Below are positions 42,482 to 56,014 of a stretch of 64,000 nucleotides of DNA, in pieces. The notes below the pieces were generated by a model. That model worked only from the letters and a program-made list of their open reading frames with translations. It was not told the DNA's origin and ran no database searches. Position numbers and translations under genes: made by a program. This stretch comes from Lasiosphaeria ovina (lineage: Eukaryota > Ascomycota > Sordariomycetes > Sordariales > Lasiosphaeriaceae): assembly GCA_033439765.1 (NCBI GenBank), contig JAULSN010000003.1:1302001-1366000 (forward strand), in the 5' to 3' direction. Position 1 is the stretch's first letter. Each line of letters starts with the position of its first letter.

Positions 42482-44663
42482 ATGTATCAAGCCAGCAATG
42501 TCTACTTCATCTGCTCGTTTGCCGCCATCGGTATGTGATTTGAAAGAAGGGCCGAGACCCGAGTCCAAAACAAAATCAAACCGAATCAAATCAAATCAAA
42601 ATCAGATCAGAAACCAGACCAGATGAGATAAAAACCAAAGATGCGTGGACTGACTAGCCATGTTAATTATTATTAGGCGGCGGGCTGTTTGGCTTCGACA
42701 TCAGCTCCATGTCGGGGGTGCTAGGCACGCAGGCATACAAGCGCTACTTTGGCAACCCCGTGTCGTACCGGCAGGGCGCCATCACGGCGTCGATGCCGGC
42801 GGGCAGCCTGGTCGGCTCGCTCGTGTCGTCCTTCATCGCCGACAAGTACTCGCGCAAGGTCGCCCTGCAGATCTCGTGCCTGCTGTGGATCTTCGGCTCC
42901 ATCCTCATGGCCGCGTCGCAGAACATCGGCATGCTGTGCGCCGGCCGCGTCATCTGCGGCCTGTGTGTTGGCATCGCCTCGTCCATCGTCCCCGTCTACC
43001 AGTCCGAGATCGCCCCCAAGGAGATTCGTGGCCGTGTCGTCTCGCTACAGCAGTGGGCCATTACCTGTGAGTTTTCTGACACGACATCGACATCTTCTTG
43101 TGAGAAATATCAGCACTGATGCTAGAGATAAAAAGGGGGCATTTTGATCCAGTTCTTCATCCAGTTCGGCGCTGCGCAGGTCGGCGGCGGCCCGAGCGAC
43201 CCCAATCAGCCCGAGTCGGCCTTCCGCATCCCGTGGGGCATCCAGATGGTGCCGGCCTTCATCCTGCTCGTCGGCCTCTTCTTCTTCCCCTACAGCCCGC
43301 GCTGGCTCGCCTCCAAGGACCGCTGGGAGGAGGCCATCCGCGTGCTGGCCTCGCTCCACGGCGACGGCGACATCAACCACCCCAAGGTGCTCGCCCAGTA
43401 CCAGGAGATCGAGGAGGCTCTACGGTTCGAGCGCGAGCAGGCCACCTCGTCCTTCAAGGCTCTCGTCGCCCCTCGGATGCTCAAGCGCGTGGCCCTCGGC
43501 ATGAGCATTCAGATGTGCGTCCCAACAAATTATGTGGTGATAATAACAAGCTAACCGCGGCTTTGCACACACACATAGGTGGTCCCAACTCTGTGGAATG
43601 AACATCATGATGTAACTACTCCCACGCTCCGGCCTGACCCAGCTGCCCGGCGTGTCCAATCGGAGCTGACCTGTTTTGGAATACCCCTCTAGGTACTACA
43701 TTGTGTACATTATGGAAGGTGCACAGATCGCTACCCCTCTGGCCACCGCGTCTATCCAGTACGTGATCAACGTCGTCCTGACGCTGCCCGCCATCGTGTT
43801 CCTCGACAAGTGGGGCCGCCGACCGTCGCTGATCCTCGGCTCGTTTGGCATGATGACCTGGCTGTTCATCTCTGGTGAGTTCTATTACCAACCGTGTGTG
43901 ACTCAAAACACACACTCACACATATACACACACACCAGGCGCACTCCAGCAGTACTACGGGCAGGCCAACACAGACCTGACGCGCAACGCGGACAACAGC
44001 GACATCACGTGGATCGTGCTGGACAACCGGCCCGTGTCGTCGGCCATCGTGGCGTGCTCGTACCTGTTCGTGGCCACGTTCGCGACCACGTGGGGCCCCG
44101 TGTCGTGGACGTACCCGGCCGAGATCTTCCCGAGCAAGATCCGCGCCAAGGCCGTGTCGCTGGCCACGGCGTCCAACTGGTTCTGGAACATGGTGCTGGC
44201 CTTTGGCGTGCCGCCGTTGCTGTGGAACATCTCGTACAAGATGTACTACATCTTTGGTGCTTTCAATGCGGCCGCCTTTGTGCACATGGCCCTCCTCGCC
44301 CCCGAGACAAAGGGCTACACCCTCGAGGAGATGGACGAGGTCTTCGACTCGGGCCTGCCCGCCTGGAAGCGCTACAAGAAGACGAGCCGCCTCGAGGAGC
44401 TGGCCCGCGAGATCGAGGCTGGCAATCTCAAGGTAAACCCCATTGAACCAAAATCGGTGGTCCATTAACTGACCCTCTACCAGGTTGCTGTTCCGCTGGG
44501 TGGCACCGCTGGCACTACCGCCGTCGCCAATCCCGAGCCCATCGCGGCCACGGCCGAACACGAGAAGATGACGCACCGGGAGGTGGACATGACATCGGCG
44601 CCGGGGCCCTTGTCGACGGGCGCGCCGACCGAGAAGCCGCCAGCTACGCAGGTTGCGCTCTAA
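42482..44663 (+). CDS. MFS sugar transporter (hexose/monosaccharide porter)
   Basis: Seven exons keep frame: 42482-42530, 42677-43066, 43136-43514, 43579-43611, 43693-43874, 43939-44432 and 44484-44663; 568 residues. The N-terminus runs straight into helix 1, and GGGLFGFDISSMSGV spans intron 1. Signatures include DKYSRKVALQ, VPVYQSEIAPKEIRGR, FPYSPRWLASKDR (PESPRWL-type), QMWSQLCGMNIMMYYIVYIM (helix 7, QQxxGxNxxxYY-type), DKWGRRPSLILG and APETKGYTLEEMDEVFD (PETKG). It therefore imports a monosaccharide across the plasma membrane. The cytosolic tail is rich in Ala, Thr and Pro. Exon 4 is only 33 nt. The gene converges on the PKS gene and could be unrelated to it. Confidence 0.93.
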
Positions 44664-45704
44664 TTAAAGCGCCTTTCCATAACTGAGTACATACGAGGAG
44701 GGGTTTTGCTTTTCTTTTCGATGGGTGGGGGCTGCGGCAGCATATGGTGGTTTGTTCGGCTGGGACAGACAGGCTGAGTGCGCTATTACGTCGGACTTGG
44801 CGAGTGGTTCTCCTTCCGGGATATCCTCTTGTGGTTACTTGGCTGGGCAGCTAGCTCTCTGGTATCACATCCCCGGGCATGTAACGAAGCTGGGACAGTC
44901 CTCTTTCTAGTTCGCAAGAGCAAAGAAGGTTCAAGTCCCGGGGGAAAACGTACTCATTGAGCACAAACAAGCCCAGTTCTGCTTTTCTTTTTCTTGTCTC
45001 GTTTTCCACCCCAAAAACGGCGTGCTTTTCCCCTTCATTGAGGGCGTGTCGATATGCACCATGGCAGGATCACAGTCTACAAGTCACTACTTGAAGTTTT
45101 TTCAGCTTTTAGGTAGCTAGATTGCCCTAGCGGGAGGTCTGAGAATCACGACTACAAAACGATGCGTTCTTTTCTCTGAACACCGGTCCCAGATGAATCT
45201 TTAAGGCCGCATGATGGCCACGAAACACAGAGTAGAGATATAACCTGAGCTGGTCATGTCATCTGCTGCGGCCAGCCTAGCGGGGAGGAAGTATCCCACA
45301 TTGTGGGGCGCAAATCTAACAGATCAGATAATATAAAAAGAGATAAAAAGGAAGTAGCATAGCTTCTGGTATATATATGCAATTTGAATATCTAGAGCTA
45401 AGTAGGGTGAAAGTTGTAACCAAGTAGAAAGACGCATCTATATGAACTGGGGATCAAAATAGTATCCGAAACCAAAAGGGGAGCCGGGGAGTCCAGTACA
45501 TGTCTCGCACAAAACCTGAACCCAGCGAGGCATCGACTGCAACATCTAAATGAAGGCAGGAGCCAAGAGAAAGAAAAGAAATGTGCACCAAACTGAACAG
45601 GCCGCGGCAAGACGGGCACAAAATAATTTGTGTTCGTCCACTGCGGCTTCCATCAAAATTACAATCAAAACACGCAACATCGAATGTATTCCACACAGCG
45701 GACC
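44664..45704. other. Convergent 3' intergenic region
   Basis: About 1 kb between the sugar transporter stop and the PKS stop, AT-richer in its right half (around 45310-45400). A GGTTCAAGTCCC string near 44930 resembles a tRNA B box, but no tRNA fold surrounds it. Confidence 0.55.
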
Positions 45705-48700
45705 CTAAGCCGCGAATGAAACAATCTTGCTCTTCCCGCACACGCCCTTGGCCAGCGTTTGTATCGAGCCACTGGAAAGCAGTTCCAGGACTTGAAGGTT
45801 GGCTTCAAACTCGCGCGTGATAAAGTTTCGGATTTCGATGGCGACGAGCGAGTCAAGCGGATAGTGCGAGAGCGACCGTGTCACGTCCATGTCCTCGGCA
45901 TCCAGCATCAGGACTGAAGATATCTTGTCCACCAGTCCCCGGCACACGACCTCCTCGGCTTCCGCCATCGACTTGGCCGCCTTGAGTGCCGCGTTGAACG
46001 AGACCACGGCGTTTAGGGACGCGTCCTTCGCCGCCGCCTCTTCAGCCGCGATGCGCATGGCCTTGAATTTGGCGTCTTCAGTCCAGAAGGGCCGCATGCT
46101 CGCCGTGATGCGCATGCCGGTAATGGTATGGTTGTTGCAGGTCGACAACATTGTACCGTCGATCGCGGCGCCCAGCAGAGCAAGCACCTCGGCTTCGCAG
46201 ATACTGTCGCTTCCAAGGTTTCTGGCCACCTCTGCAGCCTTCTCCAGGTCCTCGGCCAGGTATCCAGAGTCTGAGACAGCCGTCAAGTCGAGAGACGACG
46301 CAGGCAAGCCCTGGGAAACGCGATGTTGCACCAACGCGTTGAGGAAGCAATTAGCAGCACTGTATGCAGCCTGGCCACGGTTTCCGACGGCACCAGCAGC
46401 GGATGAAATTGCTACAAAGAAGTCTAGTGGCGAGTCTTTCAGCGCGTGGTGGAAGTTCCAACCACCCTGGACCTTGCCCTCGATGACTTGAGTGTAGTCC
46501 TCCCACGTCATTTTCTCGTAGAGAACATCCTAGGTATTTGTCAGTGTGGCTGCTCCAGAGATATGGAAGGTAATGTGGCACTTACACGGAGGACCATCGT
46601 GCCGTGAACTACACCGCGGACTGGAGGTAGACCTTGAAGCCCAGAGCGGACAAGATCGTCGACCTCGGCTTTGTTCACCACGTTGCAGCGACGGACAAGA
46701 ATGTTTGCACCAGCGGCTGCAAGTTCGTCCACGAGCTCCTTCACCTTGCCAGCAATGGATCCACTTCGGGAGACAAGGACAATGTTCTTTGCCCCCTTTG
46801 CTACCATCCATCGAGCCATGCTTCGGCCCAGACCGCCGGTACCGCCTACCAGGACGTAAGTGGCATCAGAACGGAGAAGCGGCTTAACTTTCTTCGACGG
46901 TGCGGCCTGTACATCAACAGCGTTAGGAACCAGCTTTAAAAAACGAACAGGTGCATATTTGAAGACATACCTTGACAATGTCTTGCTCGTTAAACACAAC
47001 CACCAGCTTGCCCGCGCCTCTGCCTGTCTGTTCGGCCTTGAGTGCGGTTTCAACGTCGGAGATTGAGAAGGCGGTGACCGGAGTCACAGGTCTGATCTTT
47101 CCATACTTCAGTAGACGGGAAATATCAGCAACCAGGCGCTTTATCACCTTCGGCCGCTCGGCCAAAAGGGACATGAGGTCAACCGAAGTAAAGGTGGCAT
47201 TGCTGTTAAGACTGGAGAGATCAAGACGAGTCTTCGAATTCTGCTCCCTTCTGCCGATTTCGACGAAGCGACCAAACTTGCTCAGGCAGTTCCAGGATTC
47301 TCGTAGCCCGTCGCCGGTCAAGGAGTTTAGGATGACGTCTACCCCTTGCCCCTCGGTGGCTTGCCGAACAGCATTGCCGAATGAAGTGTTTCGACTGTAG
47401 AATATGTGATCGGCTGGAAGTCCATACTCGGCTTGAAGAAGGTCCTTCTCCTCGGAATCCGCAGCAGTGGCAAATACTTCGGCTCCCACCATATGAGCAA
47501 TGCAGATGGCTGCCTGTCCCACGGCACCAGCTGCAGCGTGAATGAGGGCAGTCTCGCCCTCTGTGAGGCGGCCAACCTCAATCAGGCTGTAGTAGGCAGT
47601 GGCATAAGCCAGTGGCAATGTCGCAGCAGCCTCAAAAGAAACTTCAGCTGGGATCTTGAATGCCAGAGCCGCTTTGGTCCGCGTGCGTGTTGCAAAGGCG
47701 CCTCGTGTCAACGCCGCGACTCGATCACCGACCTGGACGGTAGTAACGCCAGCACCAACCGCAGTTACAACTCCGCTTGCTTCGGTCCCGGCGTCGCCAA
47801 TTGGAACTTGCCCTTTGGCGGCCAGCCCATCCTTGAAGTTTAGACCGACTGCCTTCACCCGGATCTCAATCTCGTCTGCCTCCAGAGGTTCCTCGACGGA
47901 TTGGTCGTCAATGAAGTGGATAGAGTCCGCAGCACCAGGCGCAGAAATCTCCATCTCCAGAGACCGGTCGTCTTCTCCAAATGGCAGTGGCTCGATGGCG
48001 GAAGGGTTCGTTTGCTTGTGGACGTACTCGTTCATCTCATTATCCACTACAATGCGAGGGGTGAAGAACGACCGCCCTCTCTCCATGAACTCTAGCTCGC
48101 TAGTGGCCGTCGACTCTACGCCAAAAGCAGCCTGGAAGACCCGCAAGATAGCCTTGGTGGTGTCGGTCTCTGAGAGCGGTGATTCGGCATCTAGGTCCAA
48201 TGTTGCGAATTTGATTGCAGTCTCTGAACGAATCGTTCTGCTCAGACCGGTTACCATGTTGGCGTCTGGGTTGGAAGACTTGTCATACGCCCCGCGGACC
48301 GCCCACAGAACACCTTGGGCACCCGTCAGGAGTTTCTGGAGAGATAAGAACTGGGAAGGCAAAAGAGTGGCAAGGAACGGCTGATGGAGCTCATTCAGGA
48401 AAACGCAAATCTTCCCAGAAGCATCAACGTTTTGCAGGGTTCCGACCTCGGGAAGTGCCCCAGTGGCTTCTTCCAATGTATTTGCCAGATCCATCGCCAC
48501 GAGATCCTGAAAGTTGGAGTCCTCGTGAACAATGACAACCTTGGAATCAGCCGGAAGTTGAAGATGAACATCCCCGGCCTCAAAGACTTGATCCCACTCA
48601 AGCTTGTAGCAAAGATCTCGGGCATCGCCAAGATGTACTTGGGCGTCGCCATCGATGATAGGAGATATCGTGAGACCCTCCAACGAAATGAGGGTCTCGA

Positions 48701-51700
48701 AGCTACCCTCGCCGGCCACCGCAGTCATGTTGACTTTAGTTGGCTTGGGGGTGCCTGAAGCAATATCCCCTGTGCAGACCGCGCGCACGATGCTGCCTGG
48801 CGCTTGAGAGATCCGAGTAATGCTAGACTTGATCGTGATACGATCCACCGAGGAGGGAAGATAAACGGTGTCGACTTCCCTGCGGCCAGCCCCGACAATA
48901 GGCCAGTACATCTCGATGAGAGATTCAAGGAAAGCCGGCTGAATGACAGACTCAGATAGAAAACCGTTTGGCATCTCCTTTGCGACATCTTGGACGACAA
49001 TGTCTCCAACGGCATGGGTATCGGACGCCTGGCAGTTCGCAACTCCCTGAAAGGTGGGCCCATACGCCACGCCAGCCTCCGCCAGACTCTCGTACATGTT
49101 TTTGGAAGCAATTGAGGCTCCTTCAACATGGCTAGCAGACAGGAAAGCGGCCTGGTTAAGCGCTTCAGAGTTCAGAGCTTGTCTATCACTGTCCACGTCG
49201 TTGTGATCGGTAACAACAGTGGCGATGATACCGACGCAGTGTTCTGTCCAGCTTTGGTCATGAGACCACGAGCATATGCGAAACTCGTCCCATGTCTCAG
49301 ACGTGGCAAGAGTGTCTTCTTGGTGAGGACGGAGGGTGATAGTCATCTCGACGTCTTTGTCGGTAATGACGAGGGGCTTGGTTACGGACACGTCTTTCAG
49401 CTCAAACTTGTCGAATTGGCGGCCTCTGTCTGTAGCCCTCTGTGATGCAGCCTCGATGGCCATGGCAATGAAGCCGGCCATTGGGAATACTGTCAAAGAC
49501 TGGACCTTGTGGTGCTGCAACCATGGAAGGTCATCCAGGCGGACGATGTTTCGCCAGGTGGGCTCAAGGTCATTCGAGTAGTTGGCTAGGGTGCCGAGGA
49601 TGTCATTTCTTGCGCCAGTTGCGTTCTTGTGGACTTGTGTCATGCGAGACTCTTGCCAGTACTTGGACGAGTAGTTCCAGGGGTAGCGCGGCAAGTCGGT
49701 CAGCAAGACTGGCGGCTTTGCAGACTTGGGGAAGTTGATGGCGCCGAAGTCGAGGTTAGCACCCTTAGTAAACAAACTCGAAGCAAGCTCCATTGCCGTC
49801 TCAACCGCGTCGCGTTTACGGATAATGGCAGCGGCATAGGGTATCTTTGGAGCGTTGCCGCCCACCTCCTTCAAGACCTGCTTGATTGGTCCTTGAAGGC
49901 CCGAATGAGGGCCTAGCTCAATGAGCATGTTGACACCATACTTGTGGTCGCCAACCGGCTCGAGCATGCTCTGGAGCGCCTCGTTGAAGCGCACTGCGCA
50001 GGTAAGGTTGTCCACCCAGTAGTTGGATTGGAGTTCAGTGCCGTCAACCAGATGTCCGTACAGGGACGAATGGAACCGGACATCTGTTGGAACCGGGGCC
50101 TGCAGTTTGGCGATGGAGGCTCGGTACTCCTTGGCAACCAGGTTCATGTGATGGGAGTGATATGCAACATCAACCACAAGGCGTCTATTGAACAATTGCT
50201 TCTCTTCGCAGATCTTCTCGAGTTCGGCAATGGCGGGCTCGTCTCCTGAGATTGTGAGACTTGAAGGGCTGTTGTAGCATGCGATCCTGGCTTCCTTTGC
50301 TGTCAAGCCCTCAATCAGGGGCAGAAACTCCTCCTTGCTGCCGCCAACGGCCATCATGCGCCCTCGAAGATCGGGGAACTTTTGCTTGAGAATGGGGATG
50401 AGCCTGCCACGATGGTATGCAATGGCCATAGATGATTCGAAGTCAATGATGCCTGCTGCGTATGCGGCGGCTATCTCTCCGCTCGAATGTCCAGCAACGG
50501 CAGTGGGGTGAACACCCCAGGTTCTTAGAAGGTCGACGAGAGCCAGTTGTATGGCAGTGCACGATGGCTGGCTGATGTGAGCCTCGCTGACCTTGCTTGT
50601 CTTCGCGTCTTTGCTCAGCTCGTCTATTCCCAGGTTGTGGTTAGTCATCTACAACACATATTTCTAGACATGCAGCCAAACAACGTACCAATGAGCGACC
50701 ATTCGGCTCCTATCTCGGTCAAATACCTGTCGGCATGGGCGATGCTCTTGGTGAAGGTTGGATACTGTTCGTACAGCTCCCGACCCATGGCGTACCACTG
50801 TGCTCCCTGGCCGGTAAATATGAAGCCAAGCCGGAGGGGCTCGATCTCCTTGCCGGGCGTGACCTTTTCACCATTGATCGCTTCAATAAGCTCAAAGGAG
50901 TTGGCAGCCGGAATAGCAACTCTCCATTGAAGAAGAGATCGGCGCTGCCCCAATGTGTAAGCCATGTTACTAGTGAGATCCATCTGGAAGATTTCTGGAC
51001 GTTGCTCGAGGTAGATGACGATGTTCTTTAGCAGCTGCGTGAGAGCCGCTTTGTCGTTGGCTGTGAGAACGTAGAGTTTCCGCCCTTGCCCTGCCTTTTC
51101 GGGCGTTTCGTCACCGGCAACAGTGGCCTTTTGTCCCCTGAAAGGAGCGGCTTCCAGGACAACGTGTCCATTTGTACCGCCGAACCCAAAGTTGTTCACG
51201 CTGATGTATTTCTTCCCTCTAGGCCACGGCCGTTGCGTAACGGGGACTTTGAGATTCCACGCCTTCCATGGGATCTTAGGATTTGGCTCCTTGAAGTCGT
51301 AGTTTGGGAGAATAAAGCCTCGTTCGAGCATCAGGGCTGCCTTTATAACACCGGCAATTCCTAACAGCGGTGTCAGAACTAGGAAGTATGGACAAGCGAG
51401 GAGCAAACATACCAGAGGCCCCTTCCAAATGACCAATGTTAGATTTCACAGAGCCAATCCACAAAGGATCGCGCAGTGTCCTATTCAGGCCCAGCACATT
51501 GTGGATTGCTGTTGCCTCAATTGGATCGCCAACCCGAGTGCCCGTACCGTGGGCCTCGACAAAGCCACAGGCATTAGGGTCCAAGCCAGCATCTCTATAG
51601 ACCTTTCGCATGAGATCCTCTGGCATTCGGGTTAGTCAAGTCCTGGTGAGGCATGGGCAGATAGCAGCAAACCTTGTGCTAGCCCATTTGGCATCGTGAT

Positions 51701-52831
51701 GCCGGGGGTTTTCCCGTCTTGGTTGAGGCCAGTCCCCGCAATAACTGCTCGGATAGGATCATTGTCCCTGATCGCCTGGGAAAGTGGCTTCAGGACGATC
51801 ATTCCACAGCCTTCACCTCGGCCAAAGCCGGTACCTCTGTTGTCAAAGGAAAACGAACGCCCAGTGTCTGAGAGCAATCTGTTGAAATCACGGTTAGCTT
51901 CGTCTTTGCGTAGCCTTAGCCATACATGTGGAAGCGACTTACCTGCAAGTCGAGAAGGATATCCAAAACTCTGGCAGCATGTTCAAGTGGCAAGCGCCAA
52001 CCAGTGCATAGGAAGATTCTCCGGTCCTCAAACTCTGGCAAGCCAAGTGTATCGCAACCATGCTCGATGAACAGGCGGTATCAGATGTAAAGCTTGGGCC
52101 TCGCAAGTCGAAGAAATGCGATATGCGATTGGACTGCATGGCGTATGCGCAACCTGGGGGTTGCTGGTTAGATTCTCATCGTCTTCTGGGCAGATGCTTT
52201 GCTGCTGCTACTCACCAGTCGCTTGATGCATAGGGATAGTATCGGAATCTCTAAACAAGTGTGACTCGTACTCGGGGAACGAGCCACCGACGAAAACACC
52301 AACATCCTTGCCAACAATGGTATGCTTGGGGATTCCAGCATTCTCGAGCGCCTCAAAGGTGCATTCGAGCAGGAGACGCTGTTGGGGGTCCATGGAAATG
52401 GCCTCCTTCTCGGTGAGCCCGAAAAAGGGGGCATCGAATGCAGCAAGGTCGACGTTGAGGAAGCTGCCGCCAACCGGGTTCAAAGCGCCGCCTTTGCCTG
52501 GATTGGGGTGCTGGAAACGCTTGTTGTTGAATCTCTCCTTGGGTATCTCGGTCCATCCGGATCGAGCGCGGGTGCAAAGCTCCCAGAACTCTGCCGGGGT
52601 GGCGACATTTCCAGGCATACGGCAGGACATGCCAACAATGGCAATTGGCTCGGGCTTGACAGAGCCACTGCCATTGGCGTAGCCATTAGTACCGTTAGTC
52701 GCTCCATTAGAGTGACCGTTGGTATGTCCATTGGCAGGACCGGCGCTATCGGCGACGTGGAAGTAGCCGTTGAGGCTGTCGCCGGAATTGCTCGCAGTCG
52801 AGCTGTCAGGGGTCAGGGCAATGGGCGCCAT
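45705..52831 (-). CDS. Highly reducing type I polyketide synthase (KS-AT-DH-ER-KR-ACP)
   Basis: Eight exons on the minus strand fit: 52831-52216, 52153-51943, 51878-51673, 51619-51413, 51360-50689, 50623-46971, 46906-46586 and 46529-45705; 2236 residues. An Asn/Gly-rich N-terminus precedes the KS (TACSSS with Cys about 233, EAHGTGT His about 368, SNIGHLEG His about 408). The AT has GHSSGE (Ser about 684). The DH has HKVQSLTVFP (His about 1009), but its second half reads QPAFLES where HPxxLD is usual. No C-methyltransferase lies between DH and the reductive region. The ER has HAAAGAVGQAA and the KR has GGTGGLGR with YSAAN (Tyr about 2018). The ACP has PLDSLVA (Ser about 2189). There is no thioesterase or reductase at the end, so a separate enzyme must release the chain. 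The product is unknown. Confidence 0.95.
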
Positions 52832-53630
52832 GGCTGCGGCTGCGGCTGCGGCTGAGGCAACAGCAAAGACTCGGGTCTTGTGCTGCTGCTTCTGCTACAG
52901 CTCGAGATGTGCTTGGGTGCTTGGCAGGTATACAAGACAGGACTAAGTCAGCATCGTGGATGTAAAGGCTCCCTCTCCGGCTCGGGTCAGAGCACGAGGG
53001 CGTGGCTTCACGTAGCAGCTTATATGCCGAAACCAAGGATCGCCAAAGCACGCATACAGACACCTAGTCACCTCCAGACCAGAGCCAGGCAGTGGGTCTC
53101 GGTATGTACATTGCACCAGGAAGGAAGCTTGCAGCTTGCCTCCCAGGGTCCGAGACGCTCTGCTTGGTGCTTGCTCGGTTCCATCGACATAACCGACGGC
53201 CGACTCCCAGCCCTGGGGTTTCTAGCTTGGTGGTACGCGGCGATCGGTGGCAGAATCCACTCTCAGTGTTTCTATATTAAGGTGGCAGCCGGCCGGGCAG
53301 CAGCCTCAATATGCGCAAGCAATATGGCGAGAGAACATGGCAGGGTGGGTTGGCGTTCTCGGCTCGTGCCTATACAAAGCCGGAGGTCTCGAACTCTTCC
53401 AGATCAATCTTGCAGCCAGGCCAGGTCGGCCAGACAGAGAGCAGGGTTCGAAGACGGGAAGTCGGGAAAGAGGAGCTTCCTTTCTCGAGACTACTGGACG
53501 TCAGTCCCCACGTGCTGCCCGGCCTGATGTGCGTGCTTGTGATGTTCTGTGCTTTATAAGCTCTTTTTTTCTGTGCTGTGCTGTGCTGTATTGTATCGTC
53601 TGTACAGTATGTACGGTGCCAGGCCCGGGC

Positions 53631-53654
53631 ATAGGTACTCGCATAGGTACTCGC
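53631..53654. repeat. 12-bp direct repeat upstream of PKS
   Basis: ATAGGTACTCGC occurs twice head to tail, about 0.8 kb upstream of the PKS ATG. It could be a duplicated binding site or a simple slippage repeat. Confidence 0.8.
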
Positions 53655-53755
53655 CTGGGGTGCGCCCCATTGCCCCGTCCATCATTGTTCCGGAAGTAGT
53701 AGGCCCAGTCAAGCAAAGCCGTCGGCCTACAACTCGGCACGTCGAGGTTGACACG

Positions 53756-53780
53756 AGGTCAGGTCAGATCAGGTCAGGTA
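53756..53780. repeat. AGGTC/AGATC pentamer repeat upstream of PKS
   Basis: Five head-to-tail pentamers (AGGTC, AGGTC, AGATC, AGGTC, AGGTA). About 0.9 kb upstream of the PKS ATG. Confidence 0.8.
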
Positions 53781-54349
53781 CGGCGACGATCCAGGGTCTC
53801 CAAGGGGCAGCGGAGGCAGGGGAGTTGAGTGGGGTGGGGCGCGGGCGCGGGAAATGTTGACGGATCGAAGCCAGCATCGGGTGAAAAAGCTTAAGCTTGC
53901 TTGCATCCATTGCTGAATTGGCGCGAATTGACATGGAACGTCAATCGAGTCAGACCAGCGTGGATCGGGTCTAAGGCGGCGGCTAATGTCGTCGATAGTG
54001 ATTGCCTCTGGCTGAAGAGCTCCAAGGGGGAGGGGGTGTGGCTGCACAGCGAGATCCATCCCATCTAGGATGGGATGGATAGATCAAATGTCAACGAGTA
54101 CAGCCGTTTGCCGCTGCGCGAGAAGGCATCTTGGAGAGAGGCCCGAGTACCCACGACATGGGATTAGAGCAAGGCATGGGGTCGGGTTGGAGAGATGGAA
54201 GGAGCCGTTGGGGGGTGAGGTTGGATTACCAAATTCCTCCCCTTTGACTCAGTTATCGATAGCGGCTAAACCCCACCATACCTTCCACTTACAGCGTTAC
54301 ACTTGTCACTTACATGGAAGTTACAGGGCTCTCTCAAGTCTCTTCAGCA

Positions 54350-54373
54350 CCCGCACCCGCACCCGCACCCGCG
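54350..54373. repeat. GCACCC hexamer repeat, four units
   Basis: Four perfect GCACCC units in the PKS/FSH intergenic region, followed by GCGCACACACG. Confidence 0.85.
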
Positions 54374-56014
54374 CACACACGCCGCAAAACGTCGTGATTT
54401 GCGCGGTTCTTATCGGGACTTCCTATTTCCACGAGAACGAGATGGCTGCCGCCTTATCGGGCTAGCGTCTGTCTTGTGCAGAGGGAGGCCCGCCGTGGGG
54501 GAGGAGGAAAGGGGAAAGGGGACCGGCGTGCTTGGACGGCAAAAACTCCCTTAATCTATCCAAATATCCCATATCCACCTCAGCATTATCAATCTCAGGC
54601 GCCCCGGGCATTGGCCAATCTGCGCTTTGTGAAATCATGGCCGCAAAGACCCAAGTGTTCTCTCACCTGAGTGCCTTTACTTGGGCTCCCATTAAATTCG
54701 CATCAAGCTTTTTCGGACGCTCGATCTTGGCAGCAAGAACCTTGGCGGCTGATCGTGCGCTGGGCGTGCATACGAATAGGTATTAGCTGTTACGGTGGGC
54801 CACTTCCAGAGTTTACACTTTAGAGTTTGTATTGTCAGGTCCGGGTGCCCCTTCCGTTCTATCAAAGTTTGAACTTTTTCCATGAGTTTGTGTCCATACC
54901 CCGATGGACAGATGCTATATAAAGGTAGGAGCAAGCAGGGAGCGGATCTCTAGCAATGGATGGCTGTTTATGACCCTGCCAGTCCAGGTGGTTTGTTTGC
55001 ACTACCGACAACCGCTTCCAATGCTGCGCTGCAGCTGGCTGCGCTTGACCTTTCCGCTCTATGATAGCGTCGCCGGCCCGCCACGGCTGTTTGTGCGGAC
55101 GAATGGCATGGCGTGGCTGGTTTGCTGCCATCTGTTCTAGGCGTGCATGTTTTGTCCGCCTCTCCTAGATATCTTAGCCACCATCCATCCTCCGTTACCT
55201 TTCTTCGTTGTCGGCAGTCCCCTGCCACTGGCTGCAGTGGAAGCGAGAGGTAGTATTGTGAATTGCATTATCATTTATCCCAAACGGGACACCTGCACCG
55301 TCGCACGACTTCCAGAAGACTTGATTCCTTCCCTCCCACTTTCGCGCGCATCTATTCCGTCAGCCAACCGACAAATCAGTAGAAGTTCCCGCCTGTACCG
55401 GATCACTCGAACCTCGGAGCATCCTCCCGAATCCGACTGGAGAGGCCTGCAAGTCATTTCTCTACAGTACCGGCTTTTATTTCACCTCACCTATCGGTCA
55501 CCATTTACGCCAAGTGTCCAAGTGTATAATTAGGTACCTTACCTCTGCTGGTGCGAGCCGTCCGGGCCTCCACGTCCTAGACGGGGTTGAGGACAGATGC
55601 CAAGTCGAGTAATATGCGGCGGTCCCATATGAACCCGGTCTGCTCAATATGTGGCAAGGCCGGTGCGATAGTCGCTTAAACCCCCGTGCAACAGCCTCCT
55701 GCGGCTAGCTGGGCCCTCTCCAGTCTCGTGGCTGTTGGTATTCAAGTAACCTTACGCGTAACCAAAGACTAGCCGCCCCCATGGTTGCATGAATGGCAGT
55801 CTACTAGCCGGCAGCAGTATATTGCCCACCACTGCCGAGTCCAACTGCCATATGGTACCGCAGAGCAAACGTTGTGTTTCTGGGGGATTAGCTCACGCGC
55901 TACAATTTCCGTCGTGGCACCAGTCTCCAACCTTGGTGTATTCCCCAAATACCAAGCAAAGCCCTGCAGACGTCAGTGCTGACGACCACCCATCTACCAT
56001 CATATTCCATCACC

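Larger units (their letters stand above)
52832..56014. other. Bidirectional intergenic region of the PKS locus, 3.2 kb
   Basis: Lies between the divergent starts of the PKS and the FSH hydrolase, so it should hold both promoters. No regulator gene is seen. Short tandem repeats at 53631-53654, 53756-53780 and 54350-54373 are listed separately. Confidence 0.55.

Noticed and set aside
44925..44945. Possible tRNA T-arm (GGTTCAAGTCCC)
   Set aside because: No acceptor, D or anticodon arm can be folded around it.
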